DNA of 64,000 bases, from positions 3,906,001 through 3,970,000 of the forward strand of contig NC_059568.1 of assembly GCF_905220415.1 (NCBI RefSeq), read 5' to 3'. Below the pieces are notes generated by a model. That model saw nothing but the letters and a program-made list of their open reading frames with translations, was not told the origin of the DNA and searched no databases. Below are positions 1 to 12,316 of the stretch, in pieces (the first letter of the stretch is position 1; every line of letters starts with the position of its first letter). The DNA comes from Colias croceus. Taxonomy: Eukaryota; Arthropoda; Insecta; Lepidoptera; Pieridae. The position numbers were made by a program, and so were the translations under genes.

Positions 1-246
1 CTAAACAATTCAGCTGTTCCCATGCTTATTAATTAATTAATATCTATTACCACAAAGCATAGTCTGTTGGAACCAGTTGTTTCATTGGCGTTTATTTAAC
101 AAATAGGGAAATAACAGACATCGGTGTTATGACTGAGATATCCTTTGCCTTGCAAAGGACTGTCTGTACATTCAAAGGGCTGATTTAGTTATTCCCATAA
201 TATATACCTTTTTCATTTTCACGAATTACCATGTTAGTTCCTTTTT

Positions 247-516
247 AACCGACTTCAAAAAAAAGGAGGAGGTTATCAATTCGGCCGGTATATTTTTTTT
301 TTTATGTATGTACACCGATTACTCCGAGGTTTCTGAACCGATTTACGTGATTCTTTTTTTGTTCGATGCGGGATGGTGTCGAATTGGTCCCATAAAAATT
401 TTTTTCGGATAGGCCCAGTAGTTTTTATTTTATGAGCATTTTTGTCTGTAGGTATTTGTAAATTTTGCAAGTGCAAGTTTGAAGTCGGTTGTTTTTAACG
501 CAGTTATCACTTGTTA
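247..516 (+). repeat. Interspersed lepidopteran repeat, copy A
   Basis: It begins AACCGACTTC and ends GAAGTCGGTT followed by a TTTTTAACGCAGTT flank, so its ends are short inverted repeats. A second copy lies in opposite orientation at 5646-5885, sharing both the interior (around ACACCGATTACTCCGAGG) and the flank. No coding capacity is visible. This is a common non-autonomous repeat type in moth and butterfly genomes. Confidence 0.8.
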
Positions 517-3161
517 TATTATAGACACAATTGTATAAATTTATATATACAGGGAGTACCTAATAGTTAAGTTGTGTACTGGCGATTATTCCGTAACTAT
601 TGCTTAATGCTTATTGCAGATATCAAAAAACTTTAAACTAACTAACTAACAATAGGTATCTAACTTTTAAAAATAAAACAATTAATATCTAAAAATTATT
701 CCTTGATGTACGAAGTTGGTTCTTATGGAAAGAAAACATAAACATGTACCACGGGCGAAGCCGGGGCGAACGGGCGAAACGCTAATTATAAATTAAAAAG
801 TCAATTAAAAAGTCTCTAATGTTTTTAGGGGGATATCTTTAAAGGATAATCTTAAAGTATTGATAAGACTATACTATCATGAAAATTACATAGGTAATTA
901 AACCTTTTTCATTTTCTTTCCAAACACAATTGGAGCGACATAGACTATTTTGTTATTCCTCATCGACCTGGGTAAATCCGAAGCATATCGTTACTTTATA
1001 ACCTGTAAAGTTATAAGTGTATGTGTAAGTATACCCCATGATATTATAAAGTATAAACCAATATACTCGACGCTTGCTAATTCGAGCATGAAAATACAAG
1101 GTTGATCGAGTTCGGATCCCAGAACATTGCAACGACTTCAAAACTAAACATCCTCTTGCATACGTCTAGTTAAAATTCACGCTACGGCAGATTGCGGTCT
1201 AATTAAATGATAAAATGTTATAACACTTGAGCAATGTTTGTTAGCTTGTTCGTTTAATATTCAAGACATTCATGATTCATTCCTTCGACAAAAGGAGGAG
1301 GTTCTCAATTCAACTGTATCGTTTAGGTAGGTTATGTTACCTCAGAACTTTAAACTGGGTAAATTATTTACTGATTTTTATTGATTTTATTTTATTTAAA
1401 GTGCCTTCCACTCTTTCCCATTTACATTTTATTACCCAATTCTGACTATTTGAAGACGGTTTCGTTTTCTGTTAAAAATAATTATATTATATGTAACGTA
1501 TATTAATATTGCCGCTTATTTCTTACGTGGGCGTATACAATAGTTTGCGAAGGTATTGTACAGGTATTTTCGCAACAAGTGGTCATTGTAGAAGCGGAGC
1601 GATATATTTTTGGATGAATAGGATTGTTTAGTTGAGTGACTGCTAAATTGGCGATAAGAGAGGAAAACGTGATAAACTATTCCACGCTTGGATGCATCTT
1701 GATATAGCTTTATCACTTTTTCAATACAATAAATCACGCATACAACTATCTAGAAAAAAATGGTTAAATCCTTAGAGTAAAACCCTATTGTGGTGTCTCG
1801 TGTGGGAGGATCCGAGGGACTCTTTCATGATTCATCCCCAAATAGCACTGAGGGTCCAATTGTCATTAACAATTGGCATTCATCAACAGCTTTTTAAATC
1901 AGAAACATTTTTTTGGAAATCTTACGTATAGAGACACCAACGGGGAAGGAGCCGTGGGTTATGTCTATTAAAACCTCAATATGTTCCGTCGAACCGCTAG
2001 GCCGCAGGTTTTGGATGGATTTCTTCCGTGACCTAAATCAGAAACCTAGGTATACGTTGGTGATGCTGAATTTCAAACTCCGATACAGTTATTTTTGATA
2101 AACACAAAATTATATACAACACTCATTAATCAAGCTTAATTTAATTTTAACTACATATTGAAATACTATAAAATAGCATGTCCAACAACATAGTTTTGTT
2201 AGGAAATGAGATCTGTTAAATTAAACACGAATTTATTGAGCATGTTATTTATTTATAGTTCGTTATATGCAGTAATCTGATTAGTGACTAATTAGATATA
2301 ACGTACAATAGTATTACGGGGTATTTCACACAAACAATGGTCACAATGAACGTATTCGTGCCGCAATTCATTCGCATTTCGCATACTAAACAATAAAATT
2401 AAATGTTAAATAACAGCACGTATTTTCAGTTAACTATGAATATCACTATTGCTTTCAACAATATTCTACTTACACATAGTAATAAATAACTAAACATAAC
2501 AAAGTCTTTCGCAGTTATTTAAATAACATTTAAGCTTAATTATTATTTATTAAAAAAGAAGAATGTCACATACGAATTAAATATATTTAAAATTATACAA
2601 AACCAGATTATTTAATATATTTGATAATAACGATGGACGCTTAGCACCTCTAAATATGTATACCTACATATTTCAATACATCAAGATTAATTCCCAAGGG
2701 AAGTTCTGAAGACTCTTTGGTTGTTCTTGGTCGGCACTCTGGAAACCTGCCCATGACAGATATTGCTTTGGAGGTTACCTAATATCAAATAACGAGGAGC
2801 ATTATTTAATCTATTAATTGGACATTACCAATCTTTGAACTAAAACCAATACCTATGGAGAATGGAGACGTAATTTGAATTTGATAAGGTGATAGGGTGA
2901 TAGAGAAAGCATAATGTATCTAAAAATTGATGATTGCAAACTAAACCTAATTTATTGTATAGAAAATTGAGTTAAGTTGTATTAATCGTTTTATTAGAGA
3001 CAGCCTCTTTTTTATCTTATAATTATGACAAGCCGGGAATTAACCAGGACAAATTATATCGTCCCTATAACTTATGAACACCTAGCTTTATGTTTAATCT
3101 ACGCTGTGCACGGTCAAAGAATAAATATTCACGGTGGAGACAAAACCATAGATAAGAAAAC
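517..3161. other. Intergenic, no gene seen
   Basis: AT-rich sequence. About 700-785 resembles, in the opposite orientation, the repeat at 60054-60150 (GTACCACGGGCGAAGCCGGG). About 1290-1325 is a short relic of the repeat at 247-516 (AAAGGAGGAGGTTCTCAATT). Short open frames at 953-1141, 1516-1737 and 1913-2098 show no family motif or splice context. The last 70 bases may include the 3' UTR of the gene starting at 3162, with an ATTAAA-type signal on the minus strand at 3093-3098. Confidence 0.6.
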
Positions 3162-6100
3162 CTAATGGTGTATTTTAACATAATTAGGCGCGTGTTTCAC
3201 CCATCCCGGTGGTGGTTGAGGCACTGGCACCCACTCCTTGACATGCGCTGGACTCCACATATGTTTCCATACAGCTACATAGACCTTCTTCTCTTGCCAG
3301 GTTTTCACCCATCGCGGGCGCCATACTAACCTCTTCTTCCAGAAACCGTGAAGACTTGGTGGTGAATAGTGGTAGTGCGATGAGCGGTCGCTGTAAAAAA
3401 TATTATTATTTATTAGTGCAAATCAGATATTGATTATGTACCTGCTTAGTGGGCGGGGTACAGAAAAAACTGTCAAAGTTATATTTAACGAATTAAATAC
3501 AGTAGATAATAATAGTACTAACTATTACTAGTCTTTTTGTTGGATTTTTTATCTAATCTCCAAATAAACTGACAGAACAATGTATGTACCTATACCTCTA
3601 ACAATTAATATGATATTTTGTTGTAAATTTTGTATTAGGTACTGTGGTAACTACATAGTCAATATTAATTGCAACGGCTTATTAAATCCCCTGCTGGCCC
3701 TGCTAAATCGAGAAACGATCCATATGAACGTAGAATTTCCCACGTCCGCCTTTGTCTTGTAACCATATTCATTAAACATTTCAGACTTTATTAAACAAGC
3801 AGTTTAAAATATATACACAGCGATTTCATTTAATTCAACATAAACGTCCCCATTTACGTTGTTTCAATGCTTTTACAACATTAGAACCTCGAAAACTAGG
3901 AACATGAAATTTCCAACATGCCAGCTAAAATGCAATTTAATGTTTCCATAAGCCTGCTTATTGGAATGTTACTTTAACCAAGTTATTTAGATTTTAGAAT
4001 TCCTAGTACCTAACTGTTCCAAACTTTATTAAAGATTACGTACACATGTTCAAACTTCAAGCAGTCATTAATAAAAAAATGTTATTTAGTATCCCAATGG
4101 CCAATATACCCTGATATAAATAACCTCTTTTTCAATAAATCTGTTTTAAATACCTTCGTCTTAATTTGTATGTTAATAGGACTGAAGTTAAAACAATTGA
4201 AAGCTTACAATTACCGGCGGATAATATTTCTCATATTATATGGAACGATAGCTTGTCATAATTAACAAGGCTTGGGAAATACGGGAATTCGTAAATAAAT
4301 ATTTTACTTGCCCGGAAATTAAGGAACTTAAAGAATTATTTGCGAATGAAATAACCTACATGGCGGAATTACCGATCATTTTATTCAATGAAATTTTCGG
4401 AAGATGATTTAACATGATTTTTATTCAACCCAATTAAGTTTAATTAATAATTAGCTGTGCCACACGGTTTCACTCGCAGACAAATATCCTATAGGTAATG
4501 TGTTGTTTTGATACAGTACATAAGCTACGTATCATCAAAACTTTGACGAGACTTTTTGTATTTGAAAGGCACTAGCTTCCATGTGGTCCCATTCAAATGA
4601 GGACATTAATTAGAATGCGGTTAAGTTTTTGTTAGTTTTTTTTTTTGTCACACTTACATTGGGGTATTTATTGTTGTGGTGATTGTGTCGGATTTTTCAA
4701 CTTCCTTTGCCTGTGTCTCCTGACCAAAAGTACCGCTCACCAGAAACAATCCAAGAAGAAACTGTGAAATAATAATTTAAAATTGTATTTGGTAATTATT
4801 ATTGAATACTAATAATTACCTATATAGTCTACAGAGTTTACCTCAGATTTTGGTTATTAAAAAAATTACACTGGAGTAATGCATCTTTCTCTTTATAATT
4901 TAGTGGATATATCATTCAGTTAGGGGAAAATATCGTTGATTGCTTATTGATAGCTGCCCCGGCAGACGTTGTTCTGCCCTATTGCCTCTTTTTCATGCTT
5001 TCTCTCGTGATGTAGTTTAATTATTATCCATAATTGTTATAAAATAACACTTATGTGTCGATAAACTGAGAATTTTAAATGATAAATTAATATATTTCAA
5101 TATTATTTTATGATACATGGACATACAAAAAATATTCATATTCGCAATAATTTTGAGAATAGGTACAATTATGTATTTACGAATACAATTGTTTAATTCC
5201 CTTTATTAAAACTTTTCAGTGAAATAAACGTACATTTACCACTAGTTGGTACTGTAGCGGAATCTCACAATACAATATAGGTATTATTATAAAGGTCGTT
5301 TTCCAACTGGTTTAAATGGAAAAATAACTGCATACTCAGAATATAATTATATGTAGGTACGACAACAAAAAGCGAATGGACCTTTATTTTGCTGTCTTTA
5401 TGCGTTTACTAAAATTGTATGTTATTCTCAGGCTTGTGCCAACTTACAGACTAATACCACCTACTTCAATTGAACTAGATACCTATTGCAAAAATATGAA
5501 AAATAAAATATTCTTTTCTGAGAAGAAAAATGAAAAATTCTTTACTCCACGTTTAATTATGCTCAGATGATCTCGATTGAAAAATTCCAGTCATATTGTT
5601 GAAGCTTCTTATAAAATGTAATTTTTAACAAAAACTAGAACAAAACAAGTGACAACTGCGTTAAAAACAACCGACTTCAAACTTGCACTTGCAACATTTA
5701 TTTACAAATAGGTACAGACAAAAATGCTCATAAAATAAAAACTACTGGGCCTATCCGAATAAAATTTTAAATTTTTATGGGACCAATTTGACACCATCTC
5801 GCATCGAACAAAATAAGAATCACGTAACTAAATCGGTTCAGACACCTCGGAGTAATCGGTGTACATACATTTTTTGAAGTCGGTTAATTACATTAATAAT
5901 TTAATTATTAGCGTTTTAATTAGTATCCTATTGAAGAATAGTAGAGGGATAAGTATTAGATTTATTATAAATTCGTATCCTTTATTTGCAGACTTTCTGC
6001 TAGAAGTCTGATCAAGGACAGAAAATATTATAATCAAGATCATACAACACAAACATAAAAAATGAATCATAGAATCTCACAATCCTATTTCATTCATATC

Positions 6101-6392
6101 AATATCCAAAGGGACAAAAGATCCGACATTCGCAGAAAACGTGCTCAAACACCAACACCAACTTTAGCCGCTAAAGTTTAAAAATTGGAAAATAACTTTT
6201 GACCCTCTGACTCGAAACAGAAAAATATTATCGATTATACACCAGCAATGCTGGACATCACTCATATCAAATCAGATGCGGTCAAAACTAATTTAGTTAA
6301 CAACATTTATTATACAAAATGTGGTACTATTGTTACACTAATTGACACTTAATTACACAGTTTTACACACTAACCAGGATTCGCGCACACAT
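3162..6392 (-). CDS. Small secreted Trp-rich protein (3 exons, 116 aa)
   Basis: Minus-strand exons are 6375-6392, 4658-4761 and 3162-3390. Their lengths (18, 104 and 229 nt) sum to 117 codons including the TAG stop. The donors are GTTAGT and GTAAGT, both acceptors are CAG, and the phases match (0, then 2). Residues 1-20 (MCARILFLLGLFLVSGTFGQ) form a clear signal peptide. A short Thr/acidic stretch and an HYHYSPP segment follow, then about 60 residues with eight tryptophans spaced every 5-10 positions among Lys, Arg, His, Pro and Val (WKKRLVWRPRW, WVPVPQPPPGW). There are no cysteines after the signal peptide. I do not recognise the family. The composition suggests a cuticle, silk or eggshell matrix component, which is inference. 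The promoter is annotated separately, and ATTAAA at 3093-3098 is a candidate polyadenylation signal. The total absence of frame conflicts makes the exon model strong; the function is open. Confidence 0.8.
5646..5885 (-). repeat. Interspersed lepidopteran repeat, copy B (inside intron 1)
   Basis: It is the reverse-orientation match of 247-516, with ends AACCGACTTC and GAAGTCGGTT and the same extra flank. It sits in the long first intron of the Trp-rich secreted protein gene. Confidence 0.8.
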
Positions 6393-6442
6393 TATGAAGG
6401 TACTTATAAATTGCACCAGCAAGTGTGATAGATGACGTCGGA

Positions 6443-6477
6443 ACTGATGATACATGTGACGATTAAAGCCTTTTATA
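6443..6477 (-). promoter_or_regulatory. TATA box plus initiator for the Trp-rich secreted protein gene
   Basis: Reading the minus strand, TATAAAAGGC lies at 6477-6468. An arthropod initiator TCAGT lies at 6447-6443, with its A at 6445, 32 nt from the first T of the TATA box. This is the standard spacing. It gives a 53-nt 5' UTR before the ATG at 6392, supporting that start. Confidence 0.75.
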
Positions 6478-6846
6478 GGTGTCCTCTATTTGGCGCGAAG
6501 CCAGGGCTTCTCAATTTTACTTCCGTTTTGTATTCCTTACAAGAACAACTCTGACTGATAAGGGCGATAAAAAACGAAGCAATTGTGTACGGAATTTAAA
6601 AATACTTTCGTTTTAAACTAAATTGGACTAATTTCTATAATAATTTAATCAAGGAATAAGACAATTATCTCAATAATAATATGTTTTATTTAAAGCAAAT
6701 TTAAAAGAAATTCTTAGTTAAATATTTTATAAAATTTAACAGTTGTTTTGTAGACTTCTAGAATAATCTCTAAATTAATTTACTACATATAATACCTACA
6801 TATATTATAAGATGGTATATAATATGAAAAAAACAGTTTTTTAATT

Positions 6847-7035
6847 AAAACCGCGAAGATGTGGAACTCCCTACCGCCAGCCGTGTTTCTCGATAGATAC
6901 AATTTGGATCTATTCAAGGCCAAAGTGAATAGGCTTTACCTTACTGATCAGGCATGCTAACCCGAAAGACCGCATCTGCACTTAACATCAGGTGAGATGG
7001 CGGTCAAATGCCTGAGCAGTGTGTTTAAAAAAAAT
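6847..7035 (+). mobile_element. LINE 3' end (last 37 codons of ORF2 plus 3' UTR)
   Basis: An open frame ends at TAA 6958-6960 and reads KTAKMWNSLPPAVF then DLFKAKVNRLYL. This is the typical extreme C-terminus of lepidopteran non-LTR reverse transcriptase polyproteins. It is followed by the GGTGAGATGGCGGTCAAATG type of 3' UTR and an A-rich end. The element is 5'-truncated and dead. Confidence 0.8.
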
Positions 7036-9149
7036 GTTATTTATTAAATTACATTTCTTCCGCTACGAAATTCGGAACTGCTAGTGGATTTTATTTTGTA
7101 AACATTTAAAATTACTATGAATTAAAATATCATGATACCAACGTCCAACAGGAATGTTATTGTAACGAGAAATTCTGCGAATAAAACATTTTGTGGCCAA
7201 TTTTGTTTTTCTTGTTTTCATATTGCATAGCAAATATACAAAAAAAGCAACCTTGATAATTAATAAGCATAATGAATATCTTTGTAAAATTTCATTACAT
7301 TTATCGTTATAAATTAATAAATGTAAACACTATTTATTTTCTTATTTCACATTACTTACCATAGAATAATAGACTTGTTATCTGTGACGTTACTATTATT
7401 TCTTATAATATAAAAATTGGTTGTCTGTAAAGTCGCTTTACTGACGATAGTTGAACGTGACAACGTCCGATTGTGCTTCTTTGTCGCTCGTTCCGCGCTA
7501 TCGCTCGCACTTCAATCCTTAACATGGAACGCCTCAGATGAGTCAGAGCGAGGTAACGCCGCATGAGTCATGTTTTTTCGTGCGTGCAGCCGGCTTTATC
7601 GAATTATAAGACGTTGTCACGTCAAAAATACTAATTAAATAATCTAATATATTTAATCTACTATAATAAGTTTCTAAATCTCTATACATACCGTACTGAG
7701 TGTCTTTGCTTTGTACCTAATCTAAGGAGAGATCATAAATTTTTCATTTTTTAGGAAAAATGTAGGGGCCACCGGGCCGCAGTTTGTAAACCTATGTCTA
7801 AATTAGGAATTGCTTACATATACATCATCAAACGCCATCGTCCATAATAAACAACCTCGTACAGCATGCTTGCCATGCTATAACCTCCATAAAAAATACT
7901 GTATGCCAAATGATACCCTGTTTCCGGAACATTATAGCTTACATTGGGTTACATTAGTAAAGCATGGGATGCATAACAAATTTTGATAAAACAATAGCGC
8001 TAAAATCGCGTAACTATTAAGTAATAAATACATCGCACGTCGCTTTTAGGTAACAGGGAAAGTAGGGAAGCATTGCGTAATGCATTCAATCGATCATAAG
8101 TAATATTTTTTTTTATATTATTAAAACTTTTAACTCAAACAATTGTGTAGTACCTACTTTCCACAGTATTATAATATGCTATAATCTGTATTTATATTTC
8201 CAAAAAAAATATAGTTGAATTGAGAACTATTTTTGAAGTCGGTTGAAAACTGATGTAAACAGTGGGCAGATAGTTAGAACTTCGACGTATAATAACAAGT
8301 ACCTAATTAATGAAAAATAATAATTAATTACGAAGGGCGATTATTGGCTTGTTTGCTCTTAGTTGTTTGTAATAACAAACCTACACATATCCTGTTGTCT
8401 GGAATCTAAATAAGAAATTGTTATAAATAATAATTATTTCTTTTACAGTATCTTTTTCCTTTTTTTAGGGGTAATACCCTCATTAGCTCATACATACATA
8501 CTACATACATATTGAAGATACATCATTGAAGCAAATTAACACAAGGAGCACACGCCGGTGTCTCGTGTTTTGGTGTAAATTTCAATTTAGAAATCGGATA
8601 CCTCCCCATAATCATGTCAATCAAAAACACCACCCCTAAGCCAATTTTTCCGACGATATGAGAGCGATCAATGTCAAATATTCTGGGATATTGGTGTTAT
8701 CGTAACATATTTTGGAAAATCACCAGCAATTATAGCTTATAATATGTATAACTTTACTTTTTTAGCAAGTTGGTTGTCTTTCCATAGTATAATAATATAT
8801 TTAATTAGTCCATAATTGCTACGTATTCAACAAAAACCTGCGTTCATTTTCATTACTTCCTTGTAAGTTGTATGTGGGTTGTTTGCAATCAGGAATACAC
8901 GTGACACTTTCCAGGACTCAATTACTTCAATATACTTACCCTCTTTCACTAACTAACTCCAGGAATACGGAATACCACGTAAGTAATCATCATAAATTAT
9001 TGTAAAGGAATGAAACGACTTCTGCAGAACCACAAGCAACCACAGCCATATGGGAAATAAATTCATTTTATGTAATAGGTAATAATATGATAAGCACTAC
9101 CCACTCATCCATTTTAAGTTAGTGCCAGTTAATTATAAATTCGTGGTAG
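7036..9149. other. Intergenic with small foldback element, no gene seen
   Basis: Arms GAACGTGACAACGTC (7453-7467) and GACGTTGTCACGTC (7610-7623) face each other, suggesting a roughly 175-bp non-autonomous DNA element with a GC-rich interior (CGCTCGTTCCGCGCTATCGC). At 8226-8247 there is a scrap of the repeat seen at 247-516 (TTTTTGAAGTCGGTTG). The rest is AT-rich and featureless to me. Confidence 0.5.
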
Positions 9150-9242
9150 TGGATATAACGACCGCCTCCTTGGTAGTGAGGTTTGCGCTTGTGCTTAGTA
9201 CGGAACCTCGGTTCGATTCTCGATGGTGGCTAAAAAAAAATC
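9150..9242 (+). repeat. tRNA-headed SINE fragment
   Basis: GACCGCCTCCTTGGTAGTGA begins like the head of the fuller SINE at 35797-36021. Box A-like TTGGTAGTGAGG and box B-like GGTTCGATTCTC are present, and an A-run follows. It cannot fold as a proper tRNA, so it is a SINE head, not a tRNA gene. Confidence 0.7.
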
Positions 9243-10595
9243 ACGGTTTGGCAGGCGCAGGATACAGAACACAGACGTAAAATTAACTTACTGAAAAAAG
9301 ATCTTAATTAATATATGGGGTGAAAATCTGGAACAAAAACTCTAATCCATTCTTGCTATCATAATATTATTTTTTGTGTTTTCTCTATCGACCTTATATC
9401 ACACTTAGGTAGTTAACTGAAATTTTACGAACAAAAAGTTACGTTTAAAAATCTAAATTTTTAATTGGTCATCAACTTTGGCTTTTGTGCCTACATGTTT
9501 CAACTACCTGTATTACTTGATAATATTATGTGGTTTCAACCAAGAATTTCAAACTTTTCGGAAGTTGCGTCCAATTTCATCAACGCACAAAATTCAAACT
9601 CTTAAATTTACGCCATCTATGATTTGAATCTGAGTATACTGAGAATACTTGAGTCACCAGGAAAGAAGTCCTACGGAAAAGATAGGAACTAAATTTGACA
9701 GGTCAGCCATATTGTGGAAAAAGCTCACGAGTTGCCCCCTTATCACTATGATTTAAACCAAAAATATGGGCTCTGATTAAACGTAGAATTTGATTGAGAT
9801 ACGTCATAAACAAATATTGAGTAGGTAATCGGTAAGCAGTTGACCTCAGACTTAAAAAAAAAATATAAGTTTGGGGTTTAGGGCCAGGCGAGCAAACAAA
9901 AAATAAATTCATTTTTCAATATTATAATTCCCTCGATAACATCACCACTGTTCGAATCGGTGTAGGAACATCGTAGGGAAATCGGTAGTTATGTCAAAGA
10001 ATCAAAAAGTTTGACGACACCCGCAACCCGCATAATATTATGTCCAGCTGCCAGCGCTGTTCGTGGCCACGATAATATTATTCCACAATATTATCGTGCT
10101 ATAATTATTATAATTAATGTTGTCTTTCATTTCAATACTCTTAAAATAAAGATAAAAATTAACATTACAAATAATAAAATAATATTTTTGATAACTCTTC
10201 GATATTTATTTTATTTCCCCAACTCTGGGCTTTTCAATGATATTGGCAACATTATTCTTGGTGCTGTCAGCGCCGGGTATACGAGACTCCTTTCATGGCG
10301 AGCTCTCTAGAATATTCGGAACACGTTCGGAAGGTTTTCAAAACACTGATATTGATTTTGAATGTTATTTTGAACTTGAACCATAAATGTTGTTTTTTTT
10401 TGTTTGTTTATTAATGGAAAGAAGATAGGTTTATCGATAGGACGTATCGTGGGTTTATCATTTTATTTGCCACTTTCAAATATTATTTAACTTATAATAT
10501 ATATTTAACTTAGATACGTACGAGGCTACAGAGCCACATACCGAGCTTACTATCGAGTGATGACCAAGGTTATTCTATCGGCCAAAAAATATATC
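9243..10595. other. Intergenic, no gene seen
   Basis: AT-rich. A 31-bp hairpin, CACGATAATATT / AATATTATCGTG, lies at about 10068-10098. The open frame at 10011-10310 spans this hairpin and low-complexity AT sequence and has no codon-use or motif support. Confidence 0.5.
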
Positions 10596-11465
10596 TGTCG
10601 TGGTCATATCGTAGATTTGATCATTTCATGATATGAGTGGCTATTTCACGAAATGGTCGCATATCGTGAAATGGCCAACATAGTTTGATCAGATCGTTAA
10701 ATCGTCAACGTCGATCGATTTGGTCATCCACATTTGGCCAGATCGTATAAAATATAAAGAGTCCATAAAATATTAAAAAATTTCAGAATAACTATATTCT
10801 AAAAACTTGTTTAATGTCATTTAAGTTAGTGCCGCGGCAGCGGCCGGCGAATGCCAGAAGAGAATCGTTTTTGCAATAGAAAACAGGTTAGGTTAGGTTA
10901 GACTTTGATAAACAACGCACGAGCCGAGCGAGCAAAGCGAGCGTGCCGCGGCAGCGGCCGGCGAGTGCCAGAAGCGGATCGCTTTTTAAAAAACAAACAA
11001 TTATAATAATATAGTAGTAGTTTCTTATATTATCTTATTTAAGTCGCATTTTTTATTAAATACATATAAGATATCCACATTTTCCATAGTACTCGTACCT
11101 CTTCGTCGTAAATTTTTGGCTATGACTTTCTTCATAATATTGTTATTAAACGAATTATGAAGTTTTTAACTGCGAATAATTCAATTTTCGCCAGCGGCCG
11201 CCATCTTATCACATAAACACAGAGCTTGCAGCGCCTCTACCAACGATTAATGTAACTATTTTACGATATGATCAAATAATTTTGATCATTTCATGAAAAA
11301 ACCGTGCGTTAATTGGCCATATCGTGAAACGATTTCTTATCATTGATCTGCCCAAACCACATCATGATGTGGCCAAACTAAATTGGCCATTTCACGATAT
11401 GCGACCATTTCGTGAAATGGCCACTCATATCATGAAATGATCAAATCTACGATATGACCACGACA
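10596..11465. mobile_element. Non-autonomous DNA transposon with ~83-bp TIRs
   Basis: The left end TGTCGTGGTCATATCGTAGA is repeated in reverse complement at the right end. The arms match over about 83 bp (10596-10678 and 11383-11465), with one difference seen. TATC at 10592-10595 and at 11466-11469 looks like a 4-bp target duplication. The arms are built of head-to-head TTTCACGAAATGG / CATATCGTGAAATGG palindromes, which continue degenerately inward. The interior holds two copies of GTGCCGCGGCAGCGGCCGGC (about 10830 and 10943) and AGGTTAGGTTAGGTTAG. No transposase is present. Superfamily not assigned. Confidence 0.8.
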
Positions 11466-11562
11466 TATCCATCAACATTTCAACGTCGTGTCGAGCCCGA
11501 TCGAGGACCCGTCTGAGCCACGACCAGACATGAATAACTTCATACAAAAAGTATACAATAAT

Positions 11563-11801
11563 CCATACTAATATTATACATATATCCGAAAGTAACTCTG
11601 TCTGTCTGTTACCAATCACGCCTAAACTACTAAACCAATGTTCATGAAATTTGGTATGGAGATATTTTGATACCCGAGAAAGGACATACTTAGGCTACTT
11701 TTTATCCCGGGAAAAAGACGCAATCCCGGAAATCCCACGGGAAGGTGAACTATGCGGGTTTTTCTTTGACTGCGCGGGCGAAGCCGCGGGCGGATACCTA
11801 G
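11563..11801 (+). mobile_element. Helitron-like non-autonomous element
   Basis: The element carries the lepidopteran sequence GTAACTCTGTCTGTCTGTTA, then TACTTTTTATCCCGGG. It ends in a GC-rich hairpin (GCGGGCGAAGCCGCGGGC) followed by CTAG and a T, the 3' end structure expected of Helitrons. The overlapping open frame at 11651-11884 is a by-product. Confidence 0.65.
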
Positions 11802-11939
11802 TAATTAATAATTTTCAGATCGAGTCTCGGACGGGGAGCGACTCGGTTTATCGTACATCATCCATACATTACCTTAGACTTTAGAGCAATGTTCTAAGTT
11901 AATTACTGCTTTTTTTACTTCTGTGTGACTGTGCAGATT

Positions 11940-11998
11940 CGGGCCACCATAGGGGCCAACCAGAGGGCCAACCAAGTGAACCACAGGGGCCAACCTTG
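11940..11998 (+). repeat. Short GGGCCAAC-type repeat cluster
   Basis: GGGCCAAC-like units recur about five times (GGGGCCAACCAGAGGGCCAA and variants) in 60 bp. A CTGTGCAG acceptor-like site precedes the cluster, so an exon was considered, but none of the frames continues to a donor. Confidence 0.5.
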
Positions 11999-12291
11999 GG
12001 CCAACGCTAAAGAAATATGCCGCTAGCTATAACAGAGTAAAAATCATAGTATAAAACGTTTTATTACAAATGGTAACATTAAATGACATTGACAGTTTTG
12101 AGCCTATCAATAATTTCAATGGACAATGGAAAAGAAAAAGGAAAAGGGAAAATATGAAAAATGTTCTTTCTCTATAGTTTTTGTTTGTTTATTTTTGTCC
12201 ATAAATGAATATTGTTCGAATTAAAATAATCTTGATTTGTATTCTCATGGGGAATCTACCGAGAGAATAATGTGAAAGAAACGATAAAACA

Positions 12292-12316
12292 ATGCAACCC
12301 CTTATATCACCAGTGG
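12292..12316 (+). other. Candidate first coding exon of transmembrane PGRP
   Basis: ATG at 12292 gives MQPLISPV plus one nucleotide before G|GTAAGT. The leftover G joins AC of the next exon to make Asp, exactly the phase needed. The exon at 15602-15811 has no in-frame ATG, and its frame hits stops just upstream of the acceptor, so an upstream start exon must exist. Two short upstream ORFs precede this ATG. It rests on donor strength and phase only; another first exon could be used. Confidence 0.5.

Noticed and set aside
9155..9230. tRNA gene-like boxes
   Set aside because: It matches the head of the SINE at 35797-36021 and cannot form a cloverleaf.
10011..10310. 99-codon plus-strand frame
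   Set aside because: It begins at a TTG rather than ATG, runs through a hairpin and AT-rich sequence, and shows no domain.
11933..12030. Exon after a CTGTGCAG acceptor, Gln/Gly-rich reading
   Set aside because: All frames end in stops without a donor, and the sequence is a short GGGCCAAC repeat cluster.
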